Positions 38,070 to 46,924 of a stretch of DNA of 47,676 nt are shown here, in pieces. Position 1 is the first letter of the stretch. Each line of letters starts with the position of its first letter. A program made the translations under genes and the position numbers. Origin of the DNA: Spirochaetales bacterium (GTDB taxonomy: Bacteria; Spirochaetota; Spirochaetia; Sphaerochaetales; Sphaerochaetaceae); NCBI GenBank assembly GCA_012728215.1, contig JAAYFO010000051.1, forward strand, positions 1 to 47,676. The letters run 5' to 3'. Below the pieces are notes generated by a model. The model was not told the origin of the DNA, did no database searches, and worked only from the letters and a program-made list of their open reading frames with translations.

Positions 38070-38504
38070 TTATTTGTTCAAAAGCAACATCGAAAACACG
38101 AGAGTGAAGAGGGCAACTGTCTCTATGACACCAACAATGATGAAATAGTTCGCTGTTCCCTTTCCAGTCTCTGCAAGTGCATCACATGCAGAGGCGGCTG
38201 CCTTTCCCTGCATCCAAGCCGATAGTCCGATAGCAAGACCACCGAATACTCCGGTGAAAAGTCCAAGAAGCGGATCAATCGTCTCAAGCTTGTTTCCGAT
38301 GAAGTTCATCAGAAGAAATCCATAGATGGTCTGTGTGAGCGGAGCTCCACCGAAAGCCACCATGATGAACGGAGCAGGCTTGCCGTTTGCGTAGCACTTC
38401 TTCCATCCGCCGACAGCTGCCTGTCCAGCGGCACCTGTTCCAAGACCTGACCCCAGAGCCGAAAGGCAAAGGGCACAAGCCATTCCAATATAAACCATGT
38501 TCAT
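38070..38504 (-). CDS. ntpK: V-type ATP synthase subunit K (c-ring proteolipid)
   Basis: Rotor ring subunit, 144 aa, four membrane helices (two fused hairpins). Helix 2 reads APLTQTIYGF, with Thr57 and Gln58. Helix 3 has Gln99 in WMQGKAAAS. Helix 4 has the ion-carrying Glu128 in GVIETVALF. These positions line up with Thr64, Gln65, Gln110 and Glu139 of Enterococcus hirae NtpK, which bind Na+. AAGGAG six bases upstream marks the ATG. It is the last gene of the V-ATPase operon and is followed by a hairpin. Confidence 0.94.
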   Translation of the reverse strand: MNMVYIGMACALCLSALGSGLGTGAAGQAAVGGWKKCYANGKPAPFIMVAFGGAPLTQTIYGFLLMNFIGNKLETIDPLLGLFTGVFGGLAIGLSAWMQGKAAASACDALAETGKGTANYFIIVGVIETVALFTLVFSMLLLNK

Positions 38505-38519
38505 TCCACACTCCTTGAA

Positions 38520-40367
38520 TCAGTTTGATTCAGTTGATTTGCAAAAAGGTTCGTACGCTATCCCTGTCCAAGTCATTCCTAGCTGTCCAGAGAACTCCAG
38601 TAGATTCAATCTGACTCCATGAACGACAACGCTCAGAAGTCCCATAACGATATTAAGGGAATGCCCGATCACGAGGATCAGCACACCGGCAGGAAGAGCA
38701 AGTCCGTTGAGCATCGACGATGCCATCGAATTGAAGCTCTTCGCTATCTCCACCGACGCCATTCCAACGGCGAACAGACGGATGTAGCTCATGATATTTC
38801 CAAAAGCACTGATAGTGTTGAGGAAAGTTGTGAAGAGGCCACCAGCGCCAGAGGCAAGTCCTATTGCGAACTTGACACCGGGACCCTGGCATCCAAAAAC
38901 CAGAACAAGAAGGAAACCTAATCCTACTCCGGCAAAGACGGCCATCGCATTGACAGCCTTGTTCAGAACCAGAAGAAGAACGAGGAAATACAGCGAGTCA
39001 ATCATGATGAGCCAGCCCACATCGGCCATGGCGGAAAGGTCCTTGGCACCAATCTTTCTGGACACGTTCATCACGCACGCCAGGCTGAGCTGAATCGTTC
39101 CGACAATGAAGCAGAACTGCATCACAGTATCCTGAACAGTCTTGTCAGGGACACCGAAGATTGATGGGAAATTGGCAAATTCCTTGATGACGAACATCTG
39201 AAGGAACTTGGAATCAGCCAGAATGACATCACTGCCAAACCATGTTCCGGTCACAGCCCCCCATACGGTTGTGGCTATTCCAAGCACATAGACAAGCAGA
39301 ACCAGATTGTCAGTCTTCCTCTTTTTCCAATGAAGGAACGCCGCAACTGCGATAAATAGCAGACCATAGGCGGCATCTCCAATGATCATTGCAAAGAAAA
39401 GTGCAAAGAACATCAAAAACCAAAGGCTGATGTCATATTCGTAGTATCCCGGGATTGTCCCAAGCATATCGAAAAGAGGCTTCATCAGACCAGTCACCTT
39501 GTTGTAGACAAGCTTGGTCGGAGGGTTGTCTTCTTCCTTCACATCTTCAAGCAAATAGGCAAAACGGTTATCGGAAACATATTTTCTGAAGGCTTCAAGT
39601 CCCGTTTGAGGAACAAACCCCACTATCCAGCAAAGGTTGTCTCCATCCACAGTGGAATTCTGCGCCATTTCGAACTTGATGCTCTCAGACACCATTGAAA
39701 TCTGTCTGTCATATTCATCGCAGAGATTGACTGATTGTTCAAGCTTCTGCACAAGCAATGCCAATTCAGCTTCATCTTCCTCGATGTTCTTCCTCATCAA
39801 GGAAGGGCAGTTATCATCAATGACGAATTCGGCTGCTCCGAATGAATCGGGGAGCTTGTTTCCTACAGATGCGATTGCACATTGTCCACTGACCGGTGAA
39901 AGACGGATATATCCGAGATTTTCAGGAATCCTTGCAATATCCTTCTTCGAAATTGTATAGAAAAAAAGCTTCAAGCCACAGCTGAAAAGATAACGATAGT
40001 CTTCACTGCTGTAATCGCCCCATGCACTGAGCTCTGAAAGCTTGATTCTTTTTCGTCCAAGACTTTCTCCCAGAAGCTTGATCCTGTCCAAGGCATCAGT
40101 CAACACCAGATCAGTGGATTTGAATTCCTCAGGAGAAAGACTTATCTGCCTTGCAGAATGCTTTTTGTCAACATGCTCATCCAAAGCCATTCTGACTCTT
40201 TTAAGAGATGTCAGACGGGAACGCAGCGAATCCAATCCAGGACTCGATACTGCAGAAGCCTTTTCCGACTTGATATGCATCAGTCCCAGATCACGAAGTG
40301 CAGATATCATCTGATTCTTGTCTGTCCGTTTCGAGACTACATACGCTTTATACATTTTCTCTATCAT
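38520..40367 (-). CDS. ntpI: V-type ATP synthase subunit I (a-subunit homologue)
   Basis: Stator membrane subunit forming the ion half-channel, 615 aa. The first about 300 residues are cytoplasmic and partly coiled-coil. After PLFDMLGTIPGYYEYD there are about seven to eight helices, beginning LMFFALFFAMIIGDAAYGLLF and ending GHSLNIVMGLLSVVVHGVRL, then NLLEF. The helix with SYIRLFAVGMASVEIAKSFN carries the family Arg in the ion path. The start overlaps the subunit D stop by four bases, and subunit K follows after 15 bases. Confidence 0.93.
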   Translation of the reverse strand: MIEKMYKAYVVSKRTDKNQMISALRDLGLMHIKSEKASAVSSPGLDSLRSRLTSLKRVRMALDEHVDKKHSARQISLSPEEFKSTDLVLTDALDRIKLLGESLGRKRIKLSELSAWGDYSSEDYRYLFSCGLKLFFYTISKKDIARIPENLGYIRLSPVSGQCAIASVGNKLPDSFGAAEFVIDDNCPSLMRKNIEEDEAELALLVQKLEQSVNLCDEYDRQISMVSESIKFEMAQNSTVDGDNLCWIVGFVPQTGLEAFRKYVSDNRFAYLLEDVKEEDNPPTKLVYNKVTGLMKPLFDMLGTIPGYYEYDISLWFLMFFALFFAMIIGDAAYGLLFIAVAAFLHWKKRKTDNLVLLVYVLGIATTVWGAVTGTWFGSDVILADSKFLQMFVIKEFANFPSIFGVPDKTVQDTVMQFCFIVGTIQLSLACVMNVSRKIGAKDLSAMADVGWLIMIDSLYFLVLLLVLNKAVNAMAVFAGVGLGFLLVLVFGCQGPGVKFAIGLASGAGGLFTTFLNTISAFGNIMSYIRLFAVGMASVEIAKSFNSMASSMLNGLALPAGVLILVIGHSLNIVMGLLSVVVHGVRLNLLEFSGQLGMTWTGIAYEPFCKSTESN

Positions 40368-40981
40368 AGCGGCTGGACCTTCAAAAGCTTGTTCTTTGCA
40401 ATCTTACCTCTGACAACAGCAGAAGTCTGCTGATCCCCAAGGTAAATTCCAATCTTGCGAATATTCTCCTTAGCTTCAGGAATCTTGACCTTCTCAAAGA
40501 GGTTGACTCTCTGACTTGTCGTAAGCAGTTCCTTCTCAAGCAGATAGACTTGCCTGCTGAGAGTGGAGTTCCTTGCATCAAGCTCGGCAATTTCCTTCAA
40601 TGCAGTGATTCCAATATCAACCCACAGAGGATAAGCGCCGAAATCGTATGCAATGGGCTTGAACTTGATTTCTTCAAATACAGGAATCGTGACACCAGCG
40701 ATATTGCCCACCCCTTTCTTGACAGAATCAATCTGTACCAGATCTTCCATTCTGTGTCTCTCAGGAAAAGTCACATTCTCATTGAACACAGCAACCCACC
40801 GTTCAAGCGACTTGACAAGTTCTTCCTTCTGTTTCTTCACTTTATCAGCCTCAGCCTCAATCTGGCGTATGACCATCTGAAGCTGCTGCTTCTTAAGCAA
40901 CAGAGTAGGAAGATACCTCTCGTACTGCTTGAGGGCATCCTTCTGCTTCTTCTGCTCATTCTTGGTAAGCTTTACCGCCAT
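40364..40981 (-). CDS. ntpD: V-type ATP synthase subunit D (central stalk)
   Basis: Central-stalk subunit inside the A3B3 head, 205 aa. It is mainly two long helices: an N-terminal one with LTKNEQKKQKDALKQYERYL and LLLKKQQLQ, and a C-terminal one with LDARNSTLSRQVYLLEKELL. The Lys-rich start is typical of the family. The ATG shares one base with the subunit B stop, and the end overlaps subunit I. Subunit F, its usual partner, is not encoded in the operon. Confidence 0.93.
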   Translation of the reverse strand: MAVKLTKNEQKKQKDALKQYERYLPTLLLKKQQLQMVIRQIEAEADKVKKQKEELVKSLERWVAVFNENVTFPERHRMEDLVQIDSVKKGVGNIAGVTIPVFEEIKFKPIAYDFGAYPLWVDIGITALKEIAELDARNSTLSRQVYLLEKELLTTSQRVNLFEKVKIPEAKENIRKIGIYLGDQQTSAVVRGKIAKNKLLKVQPL

Positions 40982-42279
40982 TACCGGACCTCCGGCTTCT
41001 TGTTCGGCCAGCGCTCCATTATCAGAGAGGATTTCAACCCTGTCTCATTAGGCTCGAAACAATCTGCGAGAATTTTCCATCCAAGATCCAATGCATCCTC
41101 GAGTGAAATATTCACCGTGAGAGCCATCAGCTTCTCTTCAAAGAGTCTTCCATACTTCAAAAGCTTCTTGTCCCATTCAGTCATCATGAATCCCATTGAT
41201 TTCTTCTCAAAGGAGTCCTTGTATGCTGCATAAAGCTTGATCATGCCGTCCATAAGCGCACGATGGTCATCTCGGGTGTCCTTGTTGACATTCTGCTTCA
41301 ATCTTGAAAGTGAGCCGAAAGGTTCGATTCTTCCATTCTTCAGATAATACTGACCTTCGGTGATATAGCCTGTGTTGTCAGGAACCGGGTGAGTGACATC
41401 ATCACCTGGCATTGTCGTGACTCCCAGGATGGTCAGAGAACCTGCACCCTCGAAGTCAACAGCCTTCTCATACCTTGAAGCGAGCTGGCTGTACAGATCT
41501 CCTGGGTAGCCTCGGTTGGAAGGCACCTGATCCATGGTGATGGCCATTTCCTTCATCGAGTCGGCAAAGTTGGTCATATCGGTCAGAAGCACAAGCACTT
41601 TCTTCCCATCTATTGCAAAGCGTTCCGCCACGGCAAGCGCCATGTCAGGAACCAGAGTGCATTCTACAGTCGGATCACTTGCAGTATGGATGAACATTAT
41701 CGTTCTTCCCATTGCACCGCTGTTCTCCAAGGTATCCCTGAAGAACAGATAGTCATCATACTTGAGTCCCATTCCGCCGAGGACAATCAGATCGACCTCA
41801 GCCTGCATGGCGATCCTGGCAAGAAGCTGATTGTAGGGTTCTCCGGAAACAGAGAAGATCGGAAGTTTTTGTGACTCTACGAGAGTATTGAATACGTCGA
41901 TCATCGGAATTCCAGTCCGGATCATGTTCCTTGGAATGATTCTTTTTGCCGGATTGACCGATGGGCCTCCGATCTCAATCATGTTCTCATCAAGTTCAGG
42001 TCCACCGTCCATCGGCCTTCCGCTTCCGGTGAATACGCGTCCAAGAAGGTTTTCCGAATAGGAAACCTTCATTGGAACTCCAAGAAATCTCACTTGATCA
42101 GTGGTTGAGATTCCCTTTGCTCCGGCAAACACCTGCAATGACACAAGGTTGCCGTCAAGCTTGATCACGTTGGCATAGCTGCTTCCGACCATGGCAAGGT
42201 CCTGGTAGCGGACACCTTCTGCCCTTACCGTTATAACATCACCAATGATTGATTCAATCTTTGTATATACTTTCTGCAT
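40981..42279 (-). CDS. ntpB: V-type ATP synthase subunit B (non-catalytic head subunit)
   Basis: Non-catalytic subunit of the A3B3 head, 432 aa. It contains [18 protein letters not shown] (about 58-75), [24 protein letters not shown] (in part), and [12 protein letters not shown]-like [18 protein letters not shown]. No true P-loop is present, as expected (VSGEPYNQL replaces it). [15 protein letters not shown] and [20 protein letters not shown] are hallmarks of the family. It shares one base with the A and D genes on either side, pointing to coupled translation and balanced amounts. Confidence 0.96.
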   Translation of the reverse strand: MQKVYTKIESIIGDVITVRAEGVRYQDLAMVGSSYANVIKLDGNLVSLQVFAGAKGISTTDQVRFLGVPMKVSYSENLLGRVFTGSGRPMDGGPELDENMIEIGGPSVNPAKRIIPRNMIRTGIPMIDVFNTLVESQKLPIFSVSGEPYNQLLARIAMQAEVDLIVLGGMGLKYDDYLFFRDTLENSGAMGRTIMFIHTASDPTVECTLVPDMALAVAERFAIDGKKVLVLLTDMTNFADSMKEMAITMDQVPSNRGYPGDLYSQLASRYEKAVDFEGAGSLTILGVTTMPGDDVTHPVPDNTGYITEGQYYLKNGRIEPFGSLSRLKQNVNKDTRDDHRALMDGMIKLYAAYKDSFEKKSMGFMMTEWDKKLLKYGRLFEEKLMALTVNISLEDALDLGWKILADCFEPNETGLKSSLIMERWPNKKPEVR

Positions 42280-44018
42280 TAGCGGGCCTCCTGTCTGACC
42301 TTGCTGACCAGAAGCTGTTCAATGGCATCTTCGGTCTCGGCAAATCTCGGGTCGTCTGTCACCACTCCGTTCCAGTCAAGGAACTTCTGCCTCATCTCAT
42401 TGAAGAATTTTCTCGCACCCTTCTTGTCCTCCAGCACAAAGTCACTTGTAAGAACCTTGTACATGAGGTCGAATACATGTCTCTGCCTGTCTGGAAGAAC
42501 TGCAGAGTCGACAGGGTCGAATGAGTTCTGCTGAAGGAACGCAGAGTCAAGAAGCTCGCTCTTCTGATAGATGACATAATCGTCCACAGAAGTGCCTTCT
42601 TCACCTACAACCTTCATCATCTGATTGATCTCATTTCCTCTGAAGAGAATAGCTCTGGCCTTCTCAACTCTTTCAGAATCGATTATTCCCGGATACTTTG
42701 ACCATGAATCAAGCGGATGAATTGCAGGATACTTTCTGGCATCACTTCTTTCTCTTGACAACCCATGGAAAGCACCAACGACCTTCAGTGTGGCCTGAGT
42801 CACCGGTTCCTCGAAGTTACCACCAGCAGGGCTGACAGTACCGCCTATAGTGACCGAAGCGACTGAGCCATCATTGAGTCTGACTTTTCCAGCTCTTTCA
42901 TAGAATGCGGCAATGACGCTCTCAAGATAAGCAGGGAAAGCCTCTTCTCCAGGAATCTCCTCAAGTCTTCCGCTCATCTCTCTCATAGCCTGAGCCCAAC
43001 GGCTGGTGGAGTCGGCCAGAAGAAGGACGTTCAGTCCCATCTGCCTGTAGTACTCGCCCATGGTGACTGCCGTGTATACCGAAGATTCACGTGCCGCTAC
43101 CGGCATCGATGAAGTGTTGCAGATGATGATGGTTCTTTCCATCAATGTCTTTCCAGTCTTCGGGTCGATGAGTTCAGGGAACTCCTTCAAGGTCTCGACA
43201 ACTTCTCCAGCTCTTTCTCCGCATGCCGCTATGATGACTATGTCAACATCGGCATTTCTTGAGGTCATGTGCTGGAGAACAGTCTTTCCTGCTCCAAAAG
43301 GCCCCGGAATGCAATATGTCCCACCCTTTGCAATAGGGAGGAATGTATCAATGATCCTGACCTTGGTGATCAGCGTCTCGTCAGGTCTCAGCCTCTCCTT
43401 GTAGAGCTTGATCGGCTTCTTGACTGGCCAGGAGAAGACCATTGTGCACTTCTCCTCCCTTCCCTTTGGATCACTGAGAACAGCGATTTCGGCTCTGACA
43501 TTGTAAACACCCTTCGTCACGATTTTCTTCACAGTCCATGGAACTGCATCGAATCCGAACGGGACCATTATCCTGTGAGTGAAGACACCTTCCTCTACAG
43601 TACCCAATGTGTCGCCTGGACGGACTTTATCGCCGACTGCTACAACTGGAGTGAACTCCCAGTCCCTGTTTGGAATCGGATCAAGATAAATACCACGCTG
43701 GAGGAAGAATCCGCATTTCTCAGCAAGATCTGGAAGCGGATTCTGAAGTCCATCATAAATCTGAGTGAGAAGTCCCGGCCCGAGTTCAACGCTGAGCATT
43801 TCTCCGGCAAACTCGACCCTATCTCCTACCGCGACACCGTTGGTCATCTCAAAGACCTGCATGTCTGCAAGATTGCCTCTGATCTTGATTACTTCACCTT
43901 TAAGATGAGTATCGCCGACTACGATATAGCCGACCTCGTTCTTTGCAATCGATCCCTGGAACTCCACTGTGACCATGTTTCCATTGACACCGACCACATG
44001 ACCTTCATTATTCTTCAT
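42279..44018 (-). CDS. ntpA: V-type ATP synthase subunit A (catalytic)
   Basis: Catalytic ATPase subunit, 579 aa, with the family-specific extra domain after about residue 110. The P-loop is GPFGAGKT (239-246). The catalytic Glu/Arg region is AACGERAGE (264-272). [20 protein letters not shown] follows. The length matches bacterial and archaeal A subunits. It lies three bases after the DUF2764 gene and shares one base with subunit B. Direction of catalysis (ATP synthesis or hydrolysis) cannot be read from sequence. Confidence 0.97.
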   Translation of the reverse strand: MKNNEGHVVGVNGNMVTVEFQGSIAKNEVGYIVVGDTHLKGEVIKIRGNLADMQVFEMTNGVAVGDRVEFAGEMLSVELGPGLLTQIYDGLQNPLPDLAEKCGFFLQRGIYLDPIPNRDWEFTPVVAVGDKVRPGDTLGTVEEGVFTHRIMVPFGFDAVPWTVKKIVTKGVYNVRAEIAVLSDPKGREEKCTMVFSWPVKKPIKLYKERLRPDETLITKVRIIDTFLPIAKGGTYCIPGPFGAGKTVLQHMTSRNADVDIVIIAACGERAGEVVETLKEFPELIDPKTGKTLMERTIIICNTSSMPVAARESSVYTAVTMGEYYRQMGLNVLLLADSTSRWAQAMREMSGRLEEIPGEEAFPAYLESVIAAFYERAGKVRLNDGSVASVTIGGTVSPAGGNFEEPVTQATLKVVGAFHGLSRERSDARKYPAIHPLDSWSKYPGIIDSERVEKARAILFRGNEINQMMKVVGEEGTSVDDYVIYQKSELLDSAFLQQNSFDPVDSAVLPDRQRHVFDLMYKVLTSDFVLEDKKGARKFFNEMRQKFLDWNGVVTDDPRFAETEDAIEQLLVSKVRQEAR

Positions 44019-44021
44019 AGT

Positions 44022-44582
44022 CTACTCCAACTTATTCTTCGTATCAAAAATTATGCTCTGCATATTGCAAAACAGCCTTTTGTATTCGGCCTTTCCTTCC
44101 AAAACAGAGAATTCATCCTTACGCAAAAGCAGCAGCAACTTGACCGCATACCCGAACAAGGCAGTCTGGTCAAACTGAGCAAGCCCAATCATATTGTCCG
44201 CATTCTGAAATAGAAACCTGAGCATGAAAAGCTCCGCTTCAAGCGGTTCCCTCGTACCTGTCTCTCCGTATGACATGGCAATGGCATGGGAAACACAATT
44301 GCTGATGGCGAAATCCTCATCCATCACAGATTCCACTGAAACAGAATGCTTTCTGCACCTTTGTGAGGTCAGGGTGTTGATGAACTTTCCGTAGAATTCC
44401 TTCCACTTTCTTGTGAATGTGCAGGCATCGTTTCCAGCAAGCGTCAGTGAACAGAGGTCATCGTAATCCGAATCAGTGATGTTTCCCTTGCAATGCTCAA
44501 GAAATGACTCCATTGTAAACGGAGCTCTTTCATCAAACGAAAGCGAAGGAAGGCTTGACATCATGTAGTAATAAAGAGACAA
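44022..44582 (-). CDS. DUF2764-type protein of the V-ATPase operon
   Basis: A 186-aa protein opening MSLYYYMMSSLPSLSFDERA, the N-terminal signature I associate with DUF2764, a family found inside V-ATPase operons of spirochaetes and Bacteroidetes. The rest looks helical, with no nucleotide site or membrane segment. The likely start is a TTG at 44580-44582, with a GGGGG site five bases upstream; no ATG gives the full signature. It lies between subunits E and A, the place where other bacteria encode subunit C (and F). No C gene is seen here, so a C-like stalk role is plausible but unproven. Confidence 0.75.
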   Translation of the reverse strand: MSLYYYMMSSLPSLSFDERAPFTMESFLEHCKGNITDSDYDDLCSLTLAGNDACTFTRKWKEFYGKFINTLTSQRCRKHSVSVESVMDEDFAISNCVSHAIAMSYGETGTREPLEAELFMLRFLFQNADNMIGLAQFDQTALFGYAVKLLLLLRKDEFSVLEGKAEYKRLFCNMQSIIFDTKNKLE

Positions 44583-44591
44583 GACAGCCCC

Positions 44592-45149
44592 CTATACGTT
44601 CAGATTGCCGATGAACGGCTTCAGCACGGCGGCGATCTCCTCATCTGAGAAATCATAGAAACCAGAACCATCCTTGCATGAAAGACGAGTTCCATCAAAA
44701 CCTGGAAGCGAAGTAAGCTTAAGGCCCTTTTCTATCTGCTTGGCAAGTGCATTCTTGAGTTCGGCATCAATCTGCTTGGAGACCAGCTCGTATTTTGCTG
44801 GGTCATCACCTTGAAGAGCTGCAATAACGATGGAGCCCATCGTCTTGGAATCAAGAGTAGAGCCGACTTCCTGGGCAAGAAGACTGCAAAGAATATCTGA
44901 TATTTCCTTCTTCAGTGAAATAACCACATCACGGCAAGCCTGTTTCGTTGCGGCAATCGAGCTTTCCCTCTCCAGCTCAAGTTCCCTGTGAGCGGCATCA
45001 ATAAGCTTCGTTGCTTCCATCCTGGCATCTTCTACAATTCTGACTGACTGTTGCTCAGCTGCACTGATGATCGCGGCCTTCTGCTTCTCGGCCTCCTCTA
45101 TTCCATCATGCTTGATGGAGGAAACCAAATCCTGAATCTGCAATTCCAT
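44592..45149 (-). CDS. ntpE: V-type ATP synthase subunit E (peripheral stalk)
   Basis: Peripheral-stalk subunit, 185 aa. The N-terminal half is a long charged helix rich in Ala, Glu and Lys (EEAEKQKAAIISAAEQQSVR, then ARMEATKLIDAAHRELELER), as in E/H stalk proteins. The C-terminal half is mixed alpha/beta and would contact the head. AAGGTGG upstream marks the ATG at 45147-45149. It is the first gene of the operon, with a strong promoter 20-50 bases upstream. The usual partner G/H is not encoded alongside. Confidence 0.88.
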   Translation of the reverse strand: MELQIQDLVSSIKHDGIEEAEKQKAAIISAAEQQSVRIVEDARMEATKLIDAAHRELELERESSIAATKQACRDVVISLKKEISDILCSLLAQEVGSTLDSKTMGSIVIAALQGDDPAKYELVSKQIDAELKNALAKQIEKGLKLTSLPGFDGTRLSCKDGSGFYDFSDEEIAAVLKPFIGNLNV

Positions 45150-45169
45150 CGTTTACCACCTTGAAATAT

Positions 45170-45198
45170 AATATATTGGGCTTATCTTAAAATTTCAA
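45170..45198 (-). promoter_or_regulatory. Sigma70-type promoter of the V-ATPase operon
   Basis: TTGAAA (45193-45198), a 17-base spacer and TATATT (45170-45175) on the minus strand, about 20 bases before the subunit E ATG. Confidence 0.7.
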
Positions 45199-45285
45199 GT
45201 TGAAAATGGCAAATATCACTTGTTTGTATTTCTGTTGAAAAATTCACAAAGAAAACAATGAAAAATTCCCATTTCCCAGCCATCC

Positions 45286-45315
45286 TTGATAACTTCATTG
45301 AGATTGAGATACAAT
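45286..45315 (+). promoter_or_regulatory. Promoter of the GIY-YIG-like gene, implying a leaderless message
   Basis: TTGATA (45286-45291), an 18-base spacer and TACAAT (45310-45315). The ATG at 45322-45324 begins seven bases after the -10 box, where transcription would start. No purine-rich ribosome site precedes it. Confidence 0.5.
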
Positions 45316-45321
45316 AAGCAC

Positions 45322-45597
45322 ATGACACAATACATAGGAATCATTGAAATTCGCAATCTGCTCTCAGACAGAAGGCTCTACATCAGTTCGGATGACACCT
45401 TTTCCGACTGTGCCAAGATCCGCTTTCAACTGGATCTAGGCACATATCCGCTGAAATCTCTTCAGGATGATTACAACGAGACAGGTCTGGAGCTTTTTAT
45501 CATCCACAAGGTTGAAACTCTTGGAGCACCAGCGGAAAAGCAGCTTGCCATCGCAAGATGGAACTCATCATGCCCTCAGGGAAGCCTCTATTGCTGA
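45322..45597 (+). CDS. Small degenerate GIY-YIG-like protein
   Basis: A 91-aa protein. The pattern G6-I-I-E-I-R-N, then L19-Y-I-S-S, R34-FQLDLGTY, then LQDDYNETGLELFIIHKVE matches the layout of short GIY-YIG-domain proteins (GIY / YIG / Arg / LQ-DW-x-YG). The Tyr of GIY is Ile8 and the Gly of YIG is Ser22, so nuclease activity is doubtful. The ATG at 45322 gives the domain with no extra N-terminus. In-frame TTG codons upstream lack ribosome sites. It is the only plus-strand gene in the right third, divergent from the V-ATPase operon and convergent with the MFS gene. Function unknown. Confidence 0.65.
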   Translation: MTQYIGIIEIRNLLSDRRLYISSDDTFSDCAKIRFQLDLGTYPLKSLQDDYNETGLELFIIHKVETLGAPAEKQLAIARWNSSCPQGSLYC

Positions 45598-45625
45598 CGT
45601 CCTGACAGACTGAACCGGCGGCATT

Positions 45626-46924
45626 TTACTGTTTTTCGGAGCTGGAACAGGTGTCGATTCCCTCAAAATGCCTTCGTCCGAAGAAGAGGAATGCAAAACC
45701 AATGGCAAACAGTATTACAATCGAGAGAATCGCATATGAACCTCTTCCGGTGAGACCTCTCACAAGAGAATATAGCGCAGGACCAAGCACAGCGGCGAAC
45801 TTTCCGAATATATCGAAGAATCCGAAATACTCCCCTGAACCTTCGGGTGGGACGAGCTTTCCGAAGAACGAACGTGAAATGGCCTGAATGCCGCCCTGCA
45901 CTGTTCCTACGAGAGTTGCAAGGACAAAGAACAGCACAGAAGCCTGACTCAACGTAAGAAATTCATTCTCCAAACCCAGCCCCATGATGAATCCGGTTAT
46001 GCAGATGAGGAAGTAGATCACGATTGAAGTAATGAGAAGCTTGATCGAGCCGTGCTTCTGGGCAAGCTTTCCAAACAGGATTGCACAAGGGAATGCGACT
46101 ATCTGAGTAATCAGAAGAGCAAGTATCATCTTTGTCGTATCCAGACCAATCGTCGCACCGTAAGCGGTGGACATGCTGATTACTGTGTTCACGCCATCGA
46201 TATAGAAGAAATATGCAATGATGAATAGAAACATCGCCTTGTTGGTGACTATCTTGCGTGCAGTTATTCCAATTCGGATGAATGCATCCTTCACTATTTC
46301 CTTTTCAGGCTTCTCGATTCCATATATCTGCTTGACGTTCTTCAAAAATGGAATTGAAAACAAGCCCCACCATACGACGGTTATGAGAAGAGAAATCTTC
46401 ACTGCCAGAACCCCGTCCACACCAAAGTTCTCGCCGAACATGATCAATGCAATGCAGACAAGAAACGGAATTGTCGAGCCACCTATGTATCCAAGTGCAT
46501 AAGCCCAGCTGGATACAGTGTCCATTCTTTCCGGTTTTGTGATATCGGTGAGGAAGCTGTCGTTGAGAAGGCATGAACCTTGGAATCCAATATGAGACAG
46601 CACGTACCCGACAAGCATCATCTTCCAGTTATCGGTGATGGCGTTCATCAGGGTGAAAACCAGTCCGATGACGAGAAATCCGGAAAAAAGCTTCTTCTTG
46701 CAACCCTTCACATCGGCGAAGGCTCCGATGACCGGAGCAAGGACCGCCAATGTGAATGTGGCGATCGAAGTTCCAATGCCCCACCAGAAATCACCTTCTA
46801 CATTGACACCACCGCAGACTGTGGCAAAGTAAGTCGGAAATATTGCTGCAAGCATGACGGTTGCATATACGGAATTTGCAACATCATACATGATCCAGCT
46901 TTTTTCACTCTTCGTCATCTTCAT
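45626..46924 (-). CDS. MFS transporter, UMF1/Atg22-like family
   Basis: A 432-aa protein with about twelve membrane helices. The N-terminus KSWIMYDVANSVYATVMLAA and the loop PVIGAFADVKGCKKKLF are typical of the UMF1 family. QGGIQAISRSFFGKLVPPEGSGEYFGFFDIFGK (in part) is its second-half signature. The substrate is unknown; relatives include vacuolar amino-acid effluxers. GGGG six bases before ATG 46924 sets the start, and the ATG overlaps the phosphatase-like gene stop (ATGA). It is the last gene before the convergent GIY-YIG-like gene. Confidence 0.88.
   Translation of the reverse strand: MKMTKSEKSWIMYDVANSVYATVMLAAIFPTYFATVCGGVNVEGDFWWGIGTSIATFTLAVLAPVIGAFADVKGCKKKLFSGFLVIGLVFTLMNAITDNWKMMLVGYVLSHIGFQGSCLLNDSFLTDITKPERMDTVSSWAYALGYIGGSTIPFLVCIALIMFGENFGVDGVLAVKISLLITVVWWGLFSIPFLKNVKQIYGIEKPEKEIVKDAFIRIGITARKIVTNKAMFLFIIAYFFYIDGVNTVISMSTAYGATIGLDTTKMILALLITQIVAFPCAILFGKLAQKHGSIKLLITSIVIYFLICITGFIMGLGLENEFLTLSQASVLFFVLATLVGTVQGGIQAISRSFFGKLVPPEGSGEYFGFFDIFGKFAAVLGPALYSLVRGLTGRGSYAILSIVILFAIGFAFLFFGRRHFEGIDTCSSSEKQ

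Noticed and set aside
40550-41233. A 227-codon plus-strand open frame across V-ATPase D and B
   Set aside because: Antisense to two conserved genes; the hydrophobic stretch arises from Lys/Gln-rich codons read on the other strand.
43269-44213. A 314-codon plus-strand open frame opposite the V-ATPase A and DUF2764 genes
   Set aside because: It lies entirely antisense to well-conserved coding sequence, has no domain motif and no ribosome site; its length reflects the codon pattern of the opposite strand.
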